NCBI RefSeq assembly: GCF_008831085.1
Contig: NZ_WBJY01000002.1
Span: 1 to 64,000 of the forward strand
DNA from: Pseudoclavibacter endophyticus
Lineage (GTDB): Bacteria > Actinomycetota > Actinomycetes > Actinomycetales > Microbacteriaceae
Length of the DNA: 64,000 nucleotides
Direction: 5' to 3'
Shown one piece after another: positions 9,842 to 18,236 of this stretch. The notes beneath the pieces are model-generated. The model made no database searches. It saw only the letters and a program-made list of their open reading frames with translations, and was not told where the DNA came from. Position numbers and translations under genes: made by a program. Each line of letters opens with the position of its first letter. Position 1 is the stretch's first letter.

Positions 9842-9927
9842 CGTACGGCCGCCAGGTCGCTCGGCCCGTCGCTCCCGCGGCCGGTCACCCGGTCGGCCCA
9901 CGTCCGGTCCGCTCGTAGGATGGGGGG

Positions 9928-11358
9928 ATGCAGCAGGTGCAGGATGCGCTTGAGCGCCTTCGTGCGCTCGCGGCCTCACGACCCGTCGCACGCCTCGCCG
10001 AGACGTTCCGCCGGCACGGGCACGAGCTCGCGCTCGTGGGAGGCCCCGTTCGCGACGCGTTCCTTGGCCGCCCGATCACCGATCTCGACTTCACGACGGA
10101 TGCGCGACCGGATCGCATCCTCGAGCTCATTCGCCCGATCGCCGACGCGCACTGGGATGTCGGTCGCGCCTTCGGGACGATCGGTGCGCGCGTCGACGGC
10201 GAGCAGGTCGAGATCACGACCTATCGGGCCGACGCCTATGACGGGCTCTCCCGCAAACCCGTCGTCGAGTTCGGCGACACGATCGAGGGCGACCTGCACC
10301 GCCGCGACTTCACGGTCGGCGCGATGGCGCTTGCCCTGCCGGAACTGCACCTCATCGACCCGACCGGGGGCATGGACGACCTCATGCAGGGGGTGCTTCG
10401 CACGCCATCCTCGCCCGCGGTCTCGTTCGGCGACGATCCGTTGCGGATGCTGCGCGCCGTCCGCTTCACCTCGCAACTCGGTTTCCACCTCGACTCCGGA
10501 GCCTTCGACGCGATCGTCGAGCTGCGTTCACGCATCACCGACATCTCGGCCGAGCGCGTGCGCGAGGAGCTCGTCAAACTGCTGGCGACCCCGCAACCCC
10601 GAGCGGGCATCGAGCTGTTCGTCGAGACGGGCCTGGCCGAGCTCGTGCTGCCGGAGCTCCCGGCGCTGCAACTCGAACGCGACGACGCGCACCAGCACAA
10701 GGACGTCTACGAGCACTCCATCGTGGTGCTCGAACGCGCGATCGCCCTCGAGCGGGAGCGCACGCCCGATGCGGCGCCGGACGTGGTGCTGCGCCTCGCC
10801 GCGCTGCTGCACGACATCGGCAAGCCCCGCACGCGCCGCTTCGGCCCCGGCCGCAAGGTCACCTTCTACAACCACGACGTCGTCGGTGCGAAGCTCGCGC
10901 GCAAACGCCTCGCGAAGCTGCGCTTCGACAACCACGCCATCGCGAGCGTTTCCCGGCTCGTCGAGCTCCACATGCGCGTCTACAACTACGAGGGCGCGGG
11001 CTGGACCGACTCGGCCGTCCGCCGCTTCTCACGCGATGCGGGCCCCGAGCTCGACCGGCTGCTCATCCTCATTCGCGCCGACATCACGACGCGCAACCAG
11101 CGCAGGCACGACCGGCTCGGCTTCGCCATCGACGACCTCGAGCGCCGAATCCGCGACCTCGCCGAGCAGGAGGAGCTCGACTCGATGCGCCCAGAGCTCG
11201 ACGGTGAGCGCATCATGCAGATCCTCGACCTCAAACCCGGTCCACAGGTCGGCGAGGCGTATCGATTCCTCATGGATCTGCGGCTCGACGAAGGGCTCAT
11301 CGGCGAAGCTGCCGCCGAGGCCCGCCTGCGGGAGTGGTGGGCGTCCCGCGACGCCTGA
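9928..11358 (+). CDS. pcnA: CCA tRNA nucleotidyltransferase
   Basis: A 476-residue class II nucleotidyltransferase that adds or repairs the 3' CCA of tRNAs using CTP and ATP. The head domain shows LVGGPVRDAFLG followed by DLDFTTDARPD, the metal-binding DxD, and the RRDFTVGAMAL motif. An HD-type domain follows (LAALLHDIGKPRTR, NHDVVGAKLA), the actinobacterial arrangement. GGGGGG directly precedes the ATG. Divergence from the DUF6049-murJ pair matches the order seen in Mycobacterium and relatives, although the NUDIX gene often found between them is absent here. Confidence 0.93.
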   Translation: MQQVQDALERLRALAASRPVARLAETFRRHGHELALVGGPVRDAFLGRPITDLDFTTDARPDRILELIRPIADAHWDVGRAFGTIGARVDGEQVEITTYRADAYDGLSRKPVVEFGDTIEGDLHRRDFTVGAMALALPELHLIDPTGGMDDLMQGVLRTPSSPAVSFGDDPLRMLRAVRFTSQLGFHLDSGAFDAIVELRSRITDISAERVREELVKLLATPQPRAGIELFVETGLAELVLPELPALQLERDDAHQHKDVYEHSIVVLERAIALERERTPDAAPDVVLRLAALLHDIGKPRTRRFGPGRKVTFYNHDVVGAKLARKRLAKLRFDNHAIASVSRLVELHMRVYNYEGAGWTDSAVRRFSRDAGPELDRLLILIRADITTRNQRRHDRLGFAIDDLERRIRDLAEQEELDSMRPELDGERIMQILDLKPGPQVGEAYRFLMDLRLDEGLIGEAAAEARLREWWASRDA

Positions 11359-11428
11359 CGCGGGCTCCCGTCGTCGTCATGCGGCAGCGCGCGCGTCAGA
11401 AGAGGTCATCCGTCAACGGGAGCCCGCG
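11359..11428. repeat. 13-bp perfect inverted repeat with 44-nt spacer
   Basis: The arms at 11359-11371 and 11416-11428 are exact reverse complements (CGCGGGCTCCCGT and its complement), beginning immediately after the pcnA stop. The long spacer is unusual for an intrinsic terminator. It may fold into a branched terminator for pcnA or act as a regulatory structure ahead of the lipoprotein gene at 11483. Confidence 0.6.
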
Positions 11429-11482
11429 AGGTGGACGGCGCGTGCGGCACAATGGTGGCGTCCGGCAAGGGATGGGACGCAT

Positions 11483-12805
11483 ATGCATCGCAGAGGGCTC
11501 ACGGCGGTGACTGCGGCCGCGCTCGTCGCCTTGACGGGATGCGTGGCGGCTGACGCCGGCGATGGCAACGCCGAGACGGTGCTGACGCTACGTCTCTGGG
11601 ACGAGCACGCCGCCGCCGCCTATGAGGATGCGGTCTCGGCGTTCAGCGCGGCCAACCCCGACATTGCGGTCGAGGTCGACGTCGTAGCGTGGGACGAGTA
11701 CTTCGTCGCGCTCCGAGACGACGTCGCCTCGGGTTCGGGGCCCGATGTGTTCTGGCTCAACGGGTCGTACTACGAGGACTACGCGGACAACCGGCTGGTT
11801 CGGCCCGTCTCCGATCTGTTCGACCACGACCCCACCGGTGCGTGGAGCCCGCAGGTCATCTCGCAGTACGTCAAGCACGGCGAAATGTGGGGTGTTCCCC
11901 AGGTCATGGACGGTGGCACGGCTCTCTACTACAACGCTGACGCGCTCGCCCGCGCTGGGGTCACACCCGGTGAGCTCGACGGGCTGACCTGGCACCCGAC
12001 CGATCCCGGCCGAGACAGTCTGCTTCCCCTGCTGCAACGGCTCACGCTCGACGAGCAGGGCCGCAATGCGGCAGATCCCGACTTCGACCCATCCTCCGTG
12101 CAGCAGTGGGGCCTGAATGCGGGACAGGAGCTGCAGAACGTCGAGCTCAACTTCATCGGTTCGAACGGCGGTCGATACCAGGACGACGCGGGGCGCCTGA
12201 CGCTGACCGACCCCGCCACCCTCGAGGCCTACGACTATCTCGTGCGCCTCATCAACGAACACCGCGTGGCGCCGCCTGCCGCCGAATCGAACCCCGGCGG
12301 CGAGGGACCGCGTGAGCGATTCCTCGACGGCTCGCTCGCCGTCTACCTCTCGGGCACGTACAGCCTCGCGCAGGTCGCCGGCGAGGCGAGCTTCGAGTGG
12401 GGCATCGCCGAGTTGCCGGCCGGCCCCGCCGGTCAGGTGACCACGACACCCGGAGTCGTCGCCGCCGCGAATGCCGCCGGTGAGCATCCGGACGAAACCG
12501 AGCGGCTGCTCGCATGGCTCGGTTCGCCCGAGGGCAACGAGTACCTCGCCTCGGCCGGCGCCGCGGTCCCCGCCGTGACTGGCGCGCGCGCGGCCTACGA
12601 CGCGTACTGGTCGCAGGCCGGCGTCGACGTGTCGCCATTCTTCGAGGTGCTCGCCGGCAACCCGCAGATCGACCCCGCCGCGGGCCAGAACTTCGGTGCC
12701 ATGATCGCCAACGCGAAGCCCGTGCTCGACCAGGTGTTCGCGGGGGAGATCGACGTCGCGACGGGCCTCGCGCAAGCGGAGGAAGCCGCGAACGCCGTGG
12801 TCTGA
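11483..12805 (+). CDS. ABC-type sugar solute-binding lipoprotein
   Basis: A 440-residue family 1 extracellular solute-binding protein. The signal peptide ends in a lipobox ALTG-C with Cys20, so it should be lipid-anchored to the outer face of the membrane. The mature part has the expected features: LTLRLWDEHAAAAYEDAVSAF, NPDIAVEVDVVAWDEYF, GPDVFWLNG and GEMWGVPQVMDGGTALYYN. By family it delivers oligosaccharides or other carbohydrates to an ABC permease. No permease or ATPase gene lies beside it, which is unusual; it must use a partner encoded elsewhere. AAGGGA lies upstream of the ATG. Confidence 0.85.
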   Translation: MHRRGLTAVTAAALVALTGCVAADAGDGNAETVLTLRLWDEHAAAAYEDAVSAFSAANPDIAVEVDVVAWDEYFVALRDDVASGSGPDVFWLNGSYYEDYADNRLVRPVSDLFDHDPTGAWSPQVISQYVKHGEMWGVPQVMDGGTALYYNADALARAGVTPGELDGLTWHPTDPGRDSLLPLLQRLTLDEQGRNAADPDFDPSSVQQWGLNAGQELQNVELNFIGSNGGRYQDDAGRLTLTDPATLEAYDYLVRLINEHRVAPPAAESNPGGEGPRERFLDGSLAVYLSGTYSLAQVAGEASFEWGIAELPAGPAGQVTTTPGVVAAANAAGEHPDETERLLAWLGSPEGNEYLASAGAAVPAVTGARAAYDAYWSQAGVDVSPFFEVLAGNPQIDPAAGQNFGAMIANAKPVLDQVFAGEIDVATGLAQAEEAANAVV

Positions 12806-12878
12806 ACGGTGCCGGTGCCCGGTGCGGGCGCCCGGGCCACGGCCCCTCCCGGCGCCCTGCACGTCGAGGTGCGAGCCG

Positions 12879-14216
12879 TTATTCGTCGAGGTAGGAATAG
12901 AGGCCTGACACGTAGCAGGAGGTGTAGCCCGTGCTCGTCTGCTGCGCGACCAGCTTGCCGTTGACGGTGATCTCGCACGAGTACGAGGTGTCATAGTCGT
13001 CCGACGAGATCGACAGGCTCGCGCGCGAGTAGTCGTAGTCCGGATTGATGTTCATATCGACCGTTTGTTCCCAGGGCAGCGCCTCAGAGAACAGGACGTC
13101 GGACGTGTCGAACGCGTTCGTCCCCGACTTGCCGTTGCTGACGTTGTACTCGATGTCTGCTGGCGCGGTGCCCGACGACGAAACCGTCAGGACGACCTCG
13201 ACCGCATAGTCCGCGCTGTCGTAGTCGCTGGCGGCTCCGGACGCCGAGTCCAGGATCGCGTTGAACACGACGAGGCTCACGAGGCCGAGGACGAGGGCGA
13301 CGACGCTGACGATCGATCCCGCGATCGCGAGCCCCTTCTTGGCGTTGAATCGCGAGAGGGTCAGGCCCAGGACACCGAACACGAGGCCGACGATGCCGAG
13401 GAACATGGCGAGGCCGCCGATGAGGAACAGCAGCACGCCGATCCCGCCGACGATGAGCGACACGAGCCCCATGGCGTTGAAGCCGCCGCCCTGATTCGGC
13501 ATGGGGTAGAGCGGCTGCGCCCCGTACGGCGCGGGGACCGCGCCGCCCGGATACCCGTACGGCTGGCCGGCGGCAGCACCTGGGGAGGGCGGCTGCGCCC
13601 CGTACGGCCCGGGCCCGGCCTGGGCGACCGGATGCGCGTACGGACCGGGCTGGGTGTAGGGACCTGGCTGGGCGTACGGACCTGGCTGGGCATAGGGGTT
13701 CACCGTGGCGGCGAGCGCCCCCGCCTGGGCGCCGGGGCCGAGATCATCCTGGTAGGGGTTCGTCGACGACGTCTGCGCATAGGGGTTGCCGCCGTCCGCC
13801 CCCTGGCCGTAGCCATCCGCGCCGTGGCCGTACCCATTCGCGCCCTGGGCGTAGGGGTCGGCCGATGATGACGTCTGGGCGTAGGGGTCGCTGCCGGCTG
13901 CGGAGCCGGCGTTGGAGGTCTGGCCGAGGCCATCCGTCGACTGGTCGTACGGGTTGGTCGTCGCGGACGTCTGGGCATAGGGGTCGCCGTTTGTGGTGCC
14001 CTGGTCGTACGGGTTGGTCGTCGCCGAGGTCTGGGCGTAGGGGTCGTTCTCGCCCGCGCCGCCGTCGTAGGTGTACGAGCCGCTGCTCGCGTACCGGCCG
14101 AGCGCGCTCGACCGTGTCGCCGAAGGGTTGCCGCCGTCCGCCGCAGGAGGGTTCGCGCCGCCGGAAAGCGGCTGATCGTCGCCGGTGGACGGGGAAGGGG
14201 TGTGCTCGTCTGCCAT
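12879..14216 (-). CDS. DUF4190-type membrane protein with repetitive Asn/Pro/Tyr/Gln-rich N-terminus
   Basis: About 445 residues. The cytoplasmic N-terminal half is made of imperfect repeats of the type DPYAQTS / NPYDQG and then GPYAQPGPYTQP. Two transmembrane helices in DUF4190 arrangement follow (AMGLVSLIVGGIGVLLFLIGGLAMFLG; GLAIAGSIVSVVALVLGLVSLVVF). The ~120-residue exported C-terminus (VEVVLTVSSSGTAPADIEYNVSNG...SCEITVNGKLV) resembles the MmpS/immunoglobulin-like transport accessory domain. Start at 14216 (MADEHTPSP) was preferred over an upstream in-frame start because the upstream extension is coding-poor and enters the rpsF promoter region. Function unknown. Confidence 0.7.
   Translation of the reverse strand: MADEHTPSPSTGDDQPLSGGANPPAADGGNPSATRSSALGRYASSGSYTYDGGAGENDPYAQTSATTNPYDQGTTNGDPYAQTSATTNPYDQSTDGLGQTSNAGSAAGSDPYAQTSSSADPYAQGANGYGHGADGYGQGADGGNPYAQTSSTNPYQDDLGPGAQAGALAATVNPYAQPGPYAQPGPYTQPGPYAHPVAQAGPGPYGAQPPSPGAAAGQPYGYPGGAVPAPYGAQPLYPMPNQGGGFNAMGLVSLIVGGIGVLLFLIGGLAMFLGIVGLVFGVLGLTLSRFNAKKGLAIAGSIVSVVALVLGLVSLVVFNAILDSASGAASDYDSADYAVEVVLTVSSSGTAPADIEYNVSNGKSGTNAFDTSDVLFSEALPWEQTVDMNINPDYDYSRASLSISSDDYDTSYSCEITVNGKLVAQQTSTGYTSCYVSGLYSYLDE
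13600..14060 (-). repeat. Imperfect short tandem repeats coding PYAQ/PYDQ units
   Basis: This stretch of the DUF4190 gene repeats units such as GTAGGGGTT...GTCTGGGCATAGGGGTC (reading as PYAQTS on the minus strand). The copies differ in third positions, so this is old protein-level repetition rather than a recent duplication. Confidence 0.6.
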
Positions 14217-14530
14217 GAGCCCGTTCTTTCGTGCTGGTGCTGCGCTGGATCGTCGCTGTCGCAAGACTAGTTCGCTGGCGTACCCGGGGAGCATCCCGCC
14301 CCGGTATGACCGCCGATGAGCTTGGGGGCTGGCCGGACGGTCGGTTTCCTGCGGACCGGCATGCCCTGCCGGCGGCCCGTGTGACCGTTTCGTGGCCAGT
14401 GGCGTGGATACCGGTAGTCGGCTAGTCTTTGCAGGTTGCCTACCCGGCCCCGCCGGTGTCGGCACGATGCAACAACCCTCCTGCTGCAGAACGTCTGCAG
14501 CCGATCGAGACCAGAGGAGGTGGGTTTCCT
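14217..14530. other. Divergent intergenic region, leader of the rpsF operon
   Basis: This 314-nt region separates the minus-strand DUF4190 gene from rpsF. It must hold both promoters. A short palindrome CTGCAG-AACGT-CTGCAG lies about 40 nt before rpsF and a strong AGAGGAGGTG ribosome-binding site follows it. I see no convincing match to a known S6:S18 leader motif, though the leader is long enough for one. Confidence 0.45.
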
Positions 14531-14974
14531 GTGCATCAGTATGAATTGATGGTCATCCTCGACCCCGAGATCGACGAGCGCACCGTGGCTCCGAGCCTCG
14601 ACAAGTTCCTCGGCGTCATTCGCAATGACGGCGGAACCATCGAGAACACGGACATCTGGGGTCGTCGCAAGATGGCCTACGAGATCAACAAGAAGTCCGA
14701 GGGCATCTACGCCGTCGTCAACTTCACCTCGAGCGCCGACGCGGCCAAGGAGCTGGACCGCCAGCTGCGGCTGAGCGAGGCCGTAGTGCGCACGAAGGTG
14801 CTTCGCGCCGAAGAGGCGATCGCCCGCGTGAACGCCGAGGCCGCCCGCAAGGCAGCCCGCGCGCAGCGACAGCCGGTCGTGACCGAGGCCCCCGCCGAGT
14901 CCGGCGCCGCGCGCAAGCCCGCGTCGTCCACGGCTCGCATCGCATCCGCGCCGAAGACCACCGCGGCGGAATAG
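14531..14974 (+). CDS. rpsF: 30S ribosomal protein S6
   Basis: 147 residues, starting at a GTG 10 nt after a strong AGAGGAGGTG site. The N-terminal ~95 residues are a standard S6 ([37 protein letters not shown]). The last ~45 residues form an Ala/Pro/Thr/Lys-rich tail, longer than in E. coli and common in actinobacteria. It is the first gene of the rpsF-ssb-rpsR-rplI operon; the ssb start codon follows after 2 nt. S6 binds with S18 in the platform of the small subunit. Confidence 0.95.
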   Translation: MHQYELMVILDPEIDERTVAPSLDKFLGVIRNDGGTIENTDIWGRRKMAYEINKKSEGIYAVVNFTSSADAAKELDRQLRLSEAVVRTKVLRAEEAIARVNAEAARKAARAQRQPVVTEAPAESGAARKPASSTARIASAPKTTAAE

Positions 14975-14976
14975 CC

Positions 14977-15537
14977 ATGGCCGGTGACACGATCATCACC
15001 GTGGTGGGCAACCTCACGGCCGATCCTGAGCTCCGCTACACCCACAACGGTCTCGCCGTCGCGAACTTCACGATCGCGTCGACACCGCGCATTTTCGATC
15101 GTCAAGCGAACGAATGGAAGGACGGCGAGGCGCTGTTTCTTCGCGCGTCCGTTTGGCGCGAGTTCGCCGAGCACGTCGCCTCGAGCCTCCAGAAGGGCTC
15201 GCGGGTGATCGCGCAGGGTCGCCTCAAGCAGCGCTCGTACGAGACGAAAGAGGGCGAGAAGCGCACCTCCTTCGAGCTCGACATCGACGAGATCGGTCCC
15301 AGCCTCCGCTACGCCACCGCGCAGATCACCCGCACGTCGGGTGGTTCGGGCGGCGGCCAGCGAGCCTTCGGCGGTAACGCCGGTGGAAACGCGGGTGGAA
15401 ACACCGGCGGCACCGCTCCCGCGCAGGCGCCCGCAGCGGCAGACCCCTGGGGTCAGTCGCAGGCGCCGCAGGGCGGCAACAGCGGTGGCTGGGCAACCCC
15501 AGGCGCCTCCAACGATTTCGACGAGCCCCCGTTTTAA
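14977..15537 (+). CDS. ssb: Single-stranded DNA-binding protein
   Basis: 186 residues. The N-terminal OB fold is canonical ([71 protein letters not shown]). A Gly/Asn/Thr-rich linker with GGNAGG-type repeats follows, and the acidic tip DFDEPPF binds replication and repair partners. It coats single-stranded DNA during replication. Position between rpsF and rpsR is the conserved bacterial order. Confidence 0.95.
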   Translation: MAGDTIITVVGNLTADPELRYTHNGLAVANFTIASTPRIFDRQANEWKDGEALFLRASVWREFAEHVASSLQKGSRVIAQGRLKQRSYETKEGEKRTSFELDIDEIGPSLRYATAQITRTSGGSGGGQRAFGGNAGGNAGGNTGGTAPAQAPAAADPWGQSQAPQGGNSGGWATPGASNDFDEPPF

Positions 15538-15573
15538 CGGGCTCCCGTCACACCAGCACAAAAGGAAGAACCC

Positions 15574-15834
15574 ATGGCCGGAAAGGCAAGCGGCGACCGC
15601 CGCAAGGGTGGCGCACGCGGTAAGGGCAAGCCCACCGCACCCGCGAAGAGCATTCGCGTGGGCGTCATCGATTACAAAGACGTCAGCACCCTCCGTAAGT
15701 TCATCTCGGAGCGCGGCAAGATCCGCGCCCGCCGTATCACCGGTGTCTCGGTGCAGGAGCAGCGCCTGATCGCTCGCGCGGTGAAGAACGCGCGCGAGAT
15801 GGCGCTCCTTCCGTACGCGGGCTCGGGCCGCTAA
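15574..15834 (+). CDS. rpsR: 30S ribosomal protein S18
   Basis: 86 residues, basic, with the S18 core [50 protein letters not shown]. It has no cysteines, so it is the zinc-independent form. AAGGAAG lies upstream of the ATG. It partners S6 in the 30S platform. It sits 36 nt after ssb and 14 nt before rplI. Confidence 0.96.
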   Translation: MAGKASGDRRKGGARGKGKPTAPAKSIRVGVIDYKDVSTLRKFISERGKIRARRITGVSVQEQRLIARAVKNAREMALLPYAGSGR

Positions 15835-15848
15835 GGGGGCGTGTCGAC

Positions 15849-16301
15849 ATGGCAAAGATCATTCTGACCCACGAGGTGTCCGGCCTCGGTGCCGCAGGCG
15901 ACGTGGTCGAGGTCAAGAGCGGGTACGCCCGCAACTACCTCGTTCCGCAGGGCCTCGCCGTGACGTGGAGCCGCGGCGGCGAGCGCCAAATCGAACAGAT
16001 TCGTGCCGGCCGCGCCGCGCGCGAACTGGCCTCGCTCGAAGAGGCACAGGCGCTCAAGGCATCCCTCGCTGACGCCACGGTTCGTCTCGAAGTCAAGGCG
16101 GGCGGAGAAGGACGCCTCTTCGGCTCGGTTCGTGGCCCGCAGGTCGCCGATGCCGTCGCCGAGCAGGGCCTCGGCACGATCGACGGCCGTAAGGTCGAGT
16201 TCCCGACGGCCATCAAGGCCGTCGGCACGCACGAGGCAACGGTGCGGCTCCGCGACGACATCGTCGCGACGATCGCCCTCGAGGTCGTCGCCGCCAAGTA
16301 G
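15849..16301 (+). CDS. rplI: 50S ribosomal protein L9
   Basis: 150 residues, full length. The N-terminal domain has [36 protein letters not shown], followed by a long connecting helix and the C-terminal rRNA-binding domain ([19 protein letters not shown]). It bridges L1 and the body of the large subunit. Last gene of the S6 operon; a hairpin terminator follows 19 nt after the stop. Confidence 0.96.
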   Translation: MAKIILTHEVSGLGAAGDVVEVKSGYARNYLVPQGLAVTWSRGGERQIEQIRAGRAARELASLEEAQALKASLADATVRLEVKAGGEGRLFGSVRGPQVADAVAEQGLGTIDGRKVEFPTAIKAVGTHEATVRLRDDIVATIALEVVAAK

Positions 16302-16320
16302 GCGACGCTCACACGCACCG

Positions 16321-16360
16321 CGCCCCCGGCATCCATCTCGGTGGATGCTGGGGGCGCGTT
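16321..16360 (+). terminator. Hairpin terminator after rplI
   Basis: The arms at 16321-16335 and 16342-16356 (CGCCCCCGGCATCCA and its near-complement, one G-T pair) enclose a 6-nt loop and are followed by CGTTCGTCG. This closes the ribosomal operon before the separately transcribed dnaB. Confidence 0.75.
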
Positions 16361-16383
16361 CGTCGTCGTCGGCGGTGCAGGGG

Positions 16384-16620
16384 TGTGGACAACTGCGTCG
16401 ACGCCCGCTTCGCGGAGTGTCTCACGAGGGTGTCGGTCGTTACTGCCCCGGCCTTCAACCCATGCTTGAAGCAAGAGTTCTCCACAGGGCGTGAATAGCG
16501 GAAACGCCCAGGTCGGCATGGAAATACTCGCCTGCCTCCCATGGTCATGGTGCACGGTCGCCCACAGGCTGGCCGAGCGTGTCCACACCTGTCCACGAAT
16601 CATCCACACTGTTATCCACA
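16384..16620. promoter_or_regulatory. Cluster of DnaA-box-like 9-mers upstream of dnaB
   Basis: The 466-nt gap between rplI and dnaB holds a reverse-strand TTGTCCACA (TGTGGACAA, 16384-16392), TTCTCCACA (16478-16486), and a tight run GTGTCCACA (16579-16587), CTGTCCACG (16589-16597), TCATCCACA (16600-16608) and a perfect TTATCCACA (16612-16620). The last four start 10, 11 and 12 nt apart, about one helical turn each. Such arrays bind DnaA. They probably regulate dnaB or titrate DnaA; an origin role is possible but dnaA/dnaN are not adjacent. Confidence 0.65.
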
Positions 16621-16768
16621 GGTCGCACCTGGGTGTGCCCTATCGTTGTCGCAGTCTCCGCGCAGGCCTCGCTGACGACGACGCCGGGCGCGATGTCCGA
16701 GGTGCGCGATACACCTGTTCCGCGTCGATGAATCCGTGCGTGCGACGCAGCGGAAAGGAGCTTCCCCG

Positions 16769-18154
16769 GTGTCGATTCCGAACATCGCAGCCATCTCGGC
16801 TGAGGGCGATCGTGAGGCGCGCGATGCGGTGCGAACGCCCCCGCACGACCTGCTCGCCGAGCAGTCGGCGCTGGGCGGCATGCTGCTGTCGAAAGACGCC
16901 GTCGCCGACGTCGTCGAGGCTGTACGCGGGGTCGACTTCTACGTGCCGAAGCACGAGATCATCTTCGACGCAATTCAGGACCTCTATGCCACCGGTGAGC
17001 CGACCGATGTCATCACGGTCACCGCCCACCTCACCAAGTCCGGCGAGCTCAGTCGGGCGGGTGGCGCAGAGTACCTGCACACCCTCGCCGGCATCGTGCC
17101 GACGGCTGCCAACGCCGGCTATTACGCCGAGATCGTGGCCGAGCGCGCCGTGTTGCGGCGCCTGGTCGAGGCCGGCACGCGCATCGTGCAAATGGGGTAC
17201 GCGGGCGAGGGCGAGGTCGTCGAGCTCGTCAATCAGGCGCAGGCAGAGATCTACGGGGTCACGGGCGGGGTCGAGTCGGAAGACTTCGTTCCGCTCGGGG
17301 TCGCGATCGAAGAGGCGCAGCACGACATTGACGTGGCCCAGAATCGCGACGGCGCATTCGCAGGCGTACCGACGGGCTTTGCCGAGTTCGACCGGCTCAC
17401 GAATGGCCTGCACGCGGGGCAGCTCATCATCATCGCCGCCAGGCCCGGCCTCGGAAAGTCGACGCTTGCCCTCGACTTCGCACGCTCGGCGGCGCTGCAC
17501 CACGACATGCCATGCATCTTCTTCTCGCTCGAGATGGGCCGCAGCGAGCTGGCCATGCGCATGATGTCGGCCGAGGCGAGCGTCCGGCTCAACAAGATGC
17601 GCACGGGCGGGCTCGACCAGAACGACCAGGCCGATCTCGCGCGCGCGGCCGGCCGCATCAACGACAAGCCGCTCTTCCTCGACGACAGTCCCAACATGAC
17701 CCTCGTTGAGATCCGGGCGAAATGCCGGCGAATCAAGCAGAAGCACGGCCTCCAAATGGTCGTCATCGATTACCTGCAGCTCATGACGTCGGGGAAGCGG
17801 GTCGAGAGCCGGCAGCAGGAGGTCTCCGAGTTCTCGCGCGCGCTGAAGCTGCTCGCCAAGGAACTCGAAGTGCCCGTCATCGCCCTGTCGCAGCTCAACC
17901 GGAATTCCGAGCAGCGCGCCGACAGAAAGCCGCAGATCAGCGATCTTCGCGAATCTGGTTCCCTCGAGCAAGACGCCGACATGGTGCTGCTCCTCCACCG
18001 CGACGGCGCCTACGAGAAAGACCACCCGCGCGCGGGCGAGGCCGACCTGATCGTGGCCAAACACCGCAACGGTCCGACCGACACCATTGCGCTGTCGTTC
18101 CAGGGGCACCTGTCACGATTCGGCAACATGGCACCCGCCCAGCAGTTCGGGTAG
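16769..18154 (+). CDS. dnaB: Replicative DNA helicase DnaB
   Basis: 461 residues, no intein. The N-terminal domain carries PHDLLAEQSALGGMLLSKDAVADVVE. The RecA-like C-terminal ATPase has Walker A ARPGLGKST with Lys near residue 230, FFSLEMGRSELAMRM, Walker B VVIDYLQLM and the C-terminal SDLRESGSLEQDADMVLLLHR. It unwinds DNA at the fork as a hexamer. GTG at 16769 was chosen because AAGGAG lies 8 nt upstream; an in-frame GTG at 16736 has no such site. The DnaA-box cluster ends about 150 nt before the start. Confidence 0.95.
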   Translation: MSIPNIAAISAEGDREARDAVRTPPHDLLAEQSALGGMLLSKDAVADVVEAVRGVDFYVPKHEIIFDAIQDLYATGEPTDVITVTAHLTKSGELSRAGGAEYLHTLAGIVPTAANAGYYAEIVAERAVLRRLVEAGTRIVQMGYAGEGEVVELVNQAQAEIYGVTGGVESEDFVPLGVAIEEAQHDIDVAQNRDGAFAGVPTGFAEFDRLTNGLHAGQLIIIAARPGLGKSTLALDFARSAALHHDMPCIFFSLEMGRSELAMRMMSAEASVRLNKMRTGGLDQNDQADLARAAGRINDKPLFLDDSPNMTLVEIRAKCRRIKQKHGLQMVVIDYLQLMTSGKRVESRQQEVSEFSRALKLLAKELEVPVIALSQLNRNSEQRADRKPQISDLRESGSLEQDADMVLLLHRDGAYEKDHPRAGEADLIVAKHRNGPTDTIALSFQGHLSRFGNMAPAQQFG

Positions 18155-18179
18155 TCGGCGGTTCAGGTCGGCGGTTCAG
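18154..18179. repeat. 13-bp perfect tandem duplication after dnaB
   Basis: GTCGGCGGTTCAG occurs twice head-to-tail, beginning at the last base of the dnaB stop codon. It looks like a recent slippage duplication in the short gap between convergent genes. Confidence 0.7.
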
Positions 18180-18236
18180 TTCGTCGGCGCCGGTTCGCGC
18201 TGCGACACCCGGCGCGCAGTGGTCCGCTGCAGTCCC

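Noticed and set aside
9218..11482. Upstream extension of the solute-binding protein frame through pcnA
   Set aside because: The signal peptide with lipobox starts at 11483, and pcnA occupies the region in another frame.
14400..14530. S6:S18 ribosomal leader RNA
   Set aside because: A small palindrome is present, but the characteristic bulged CCG-containing element could not be identified with confidence.
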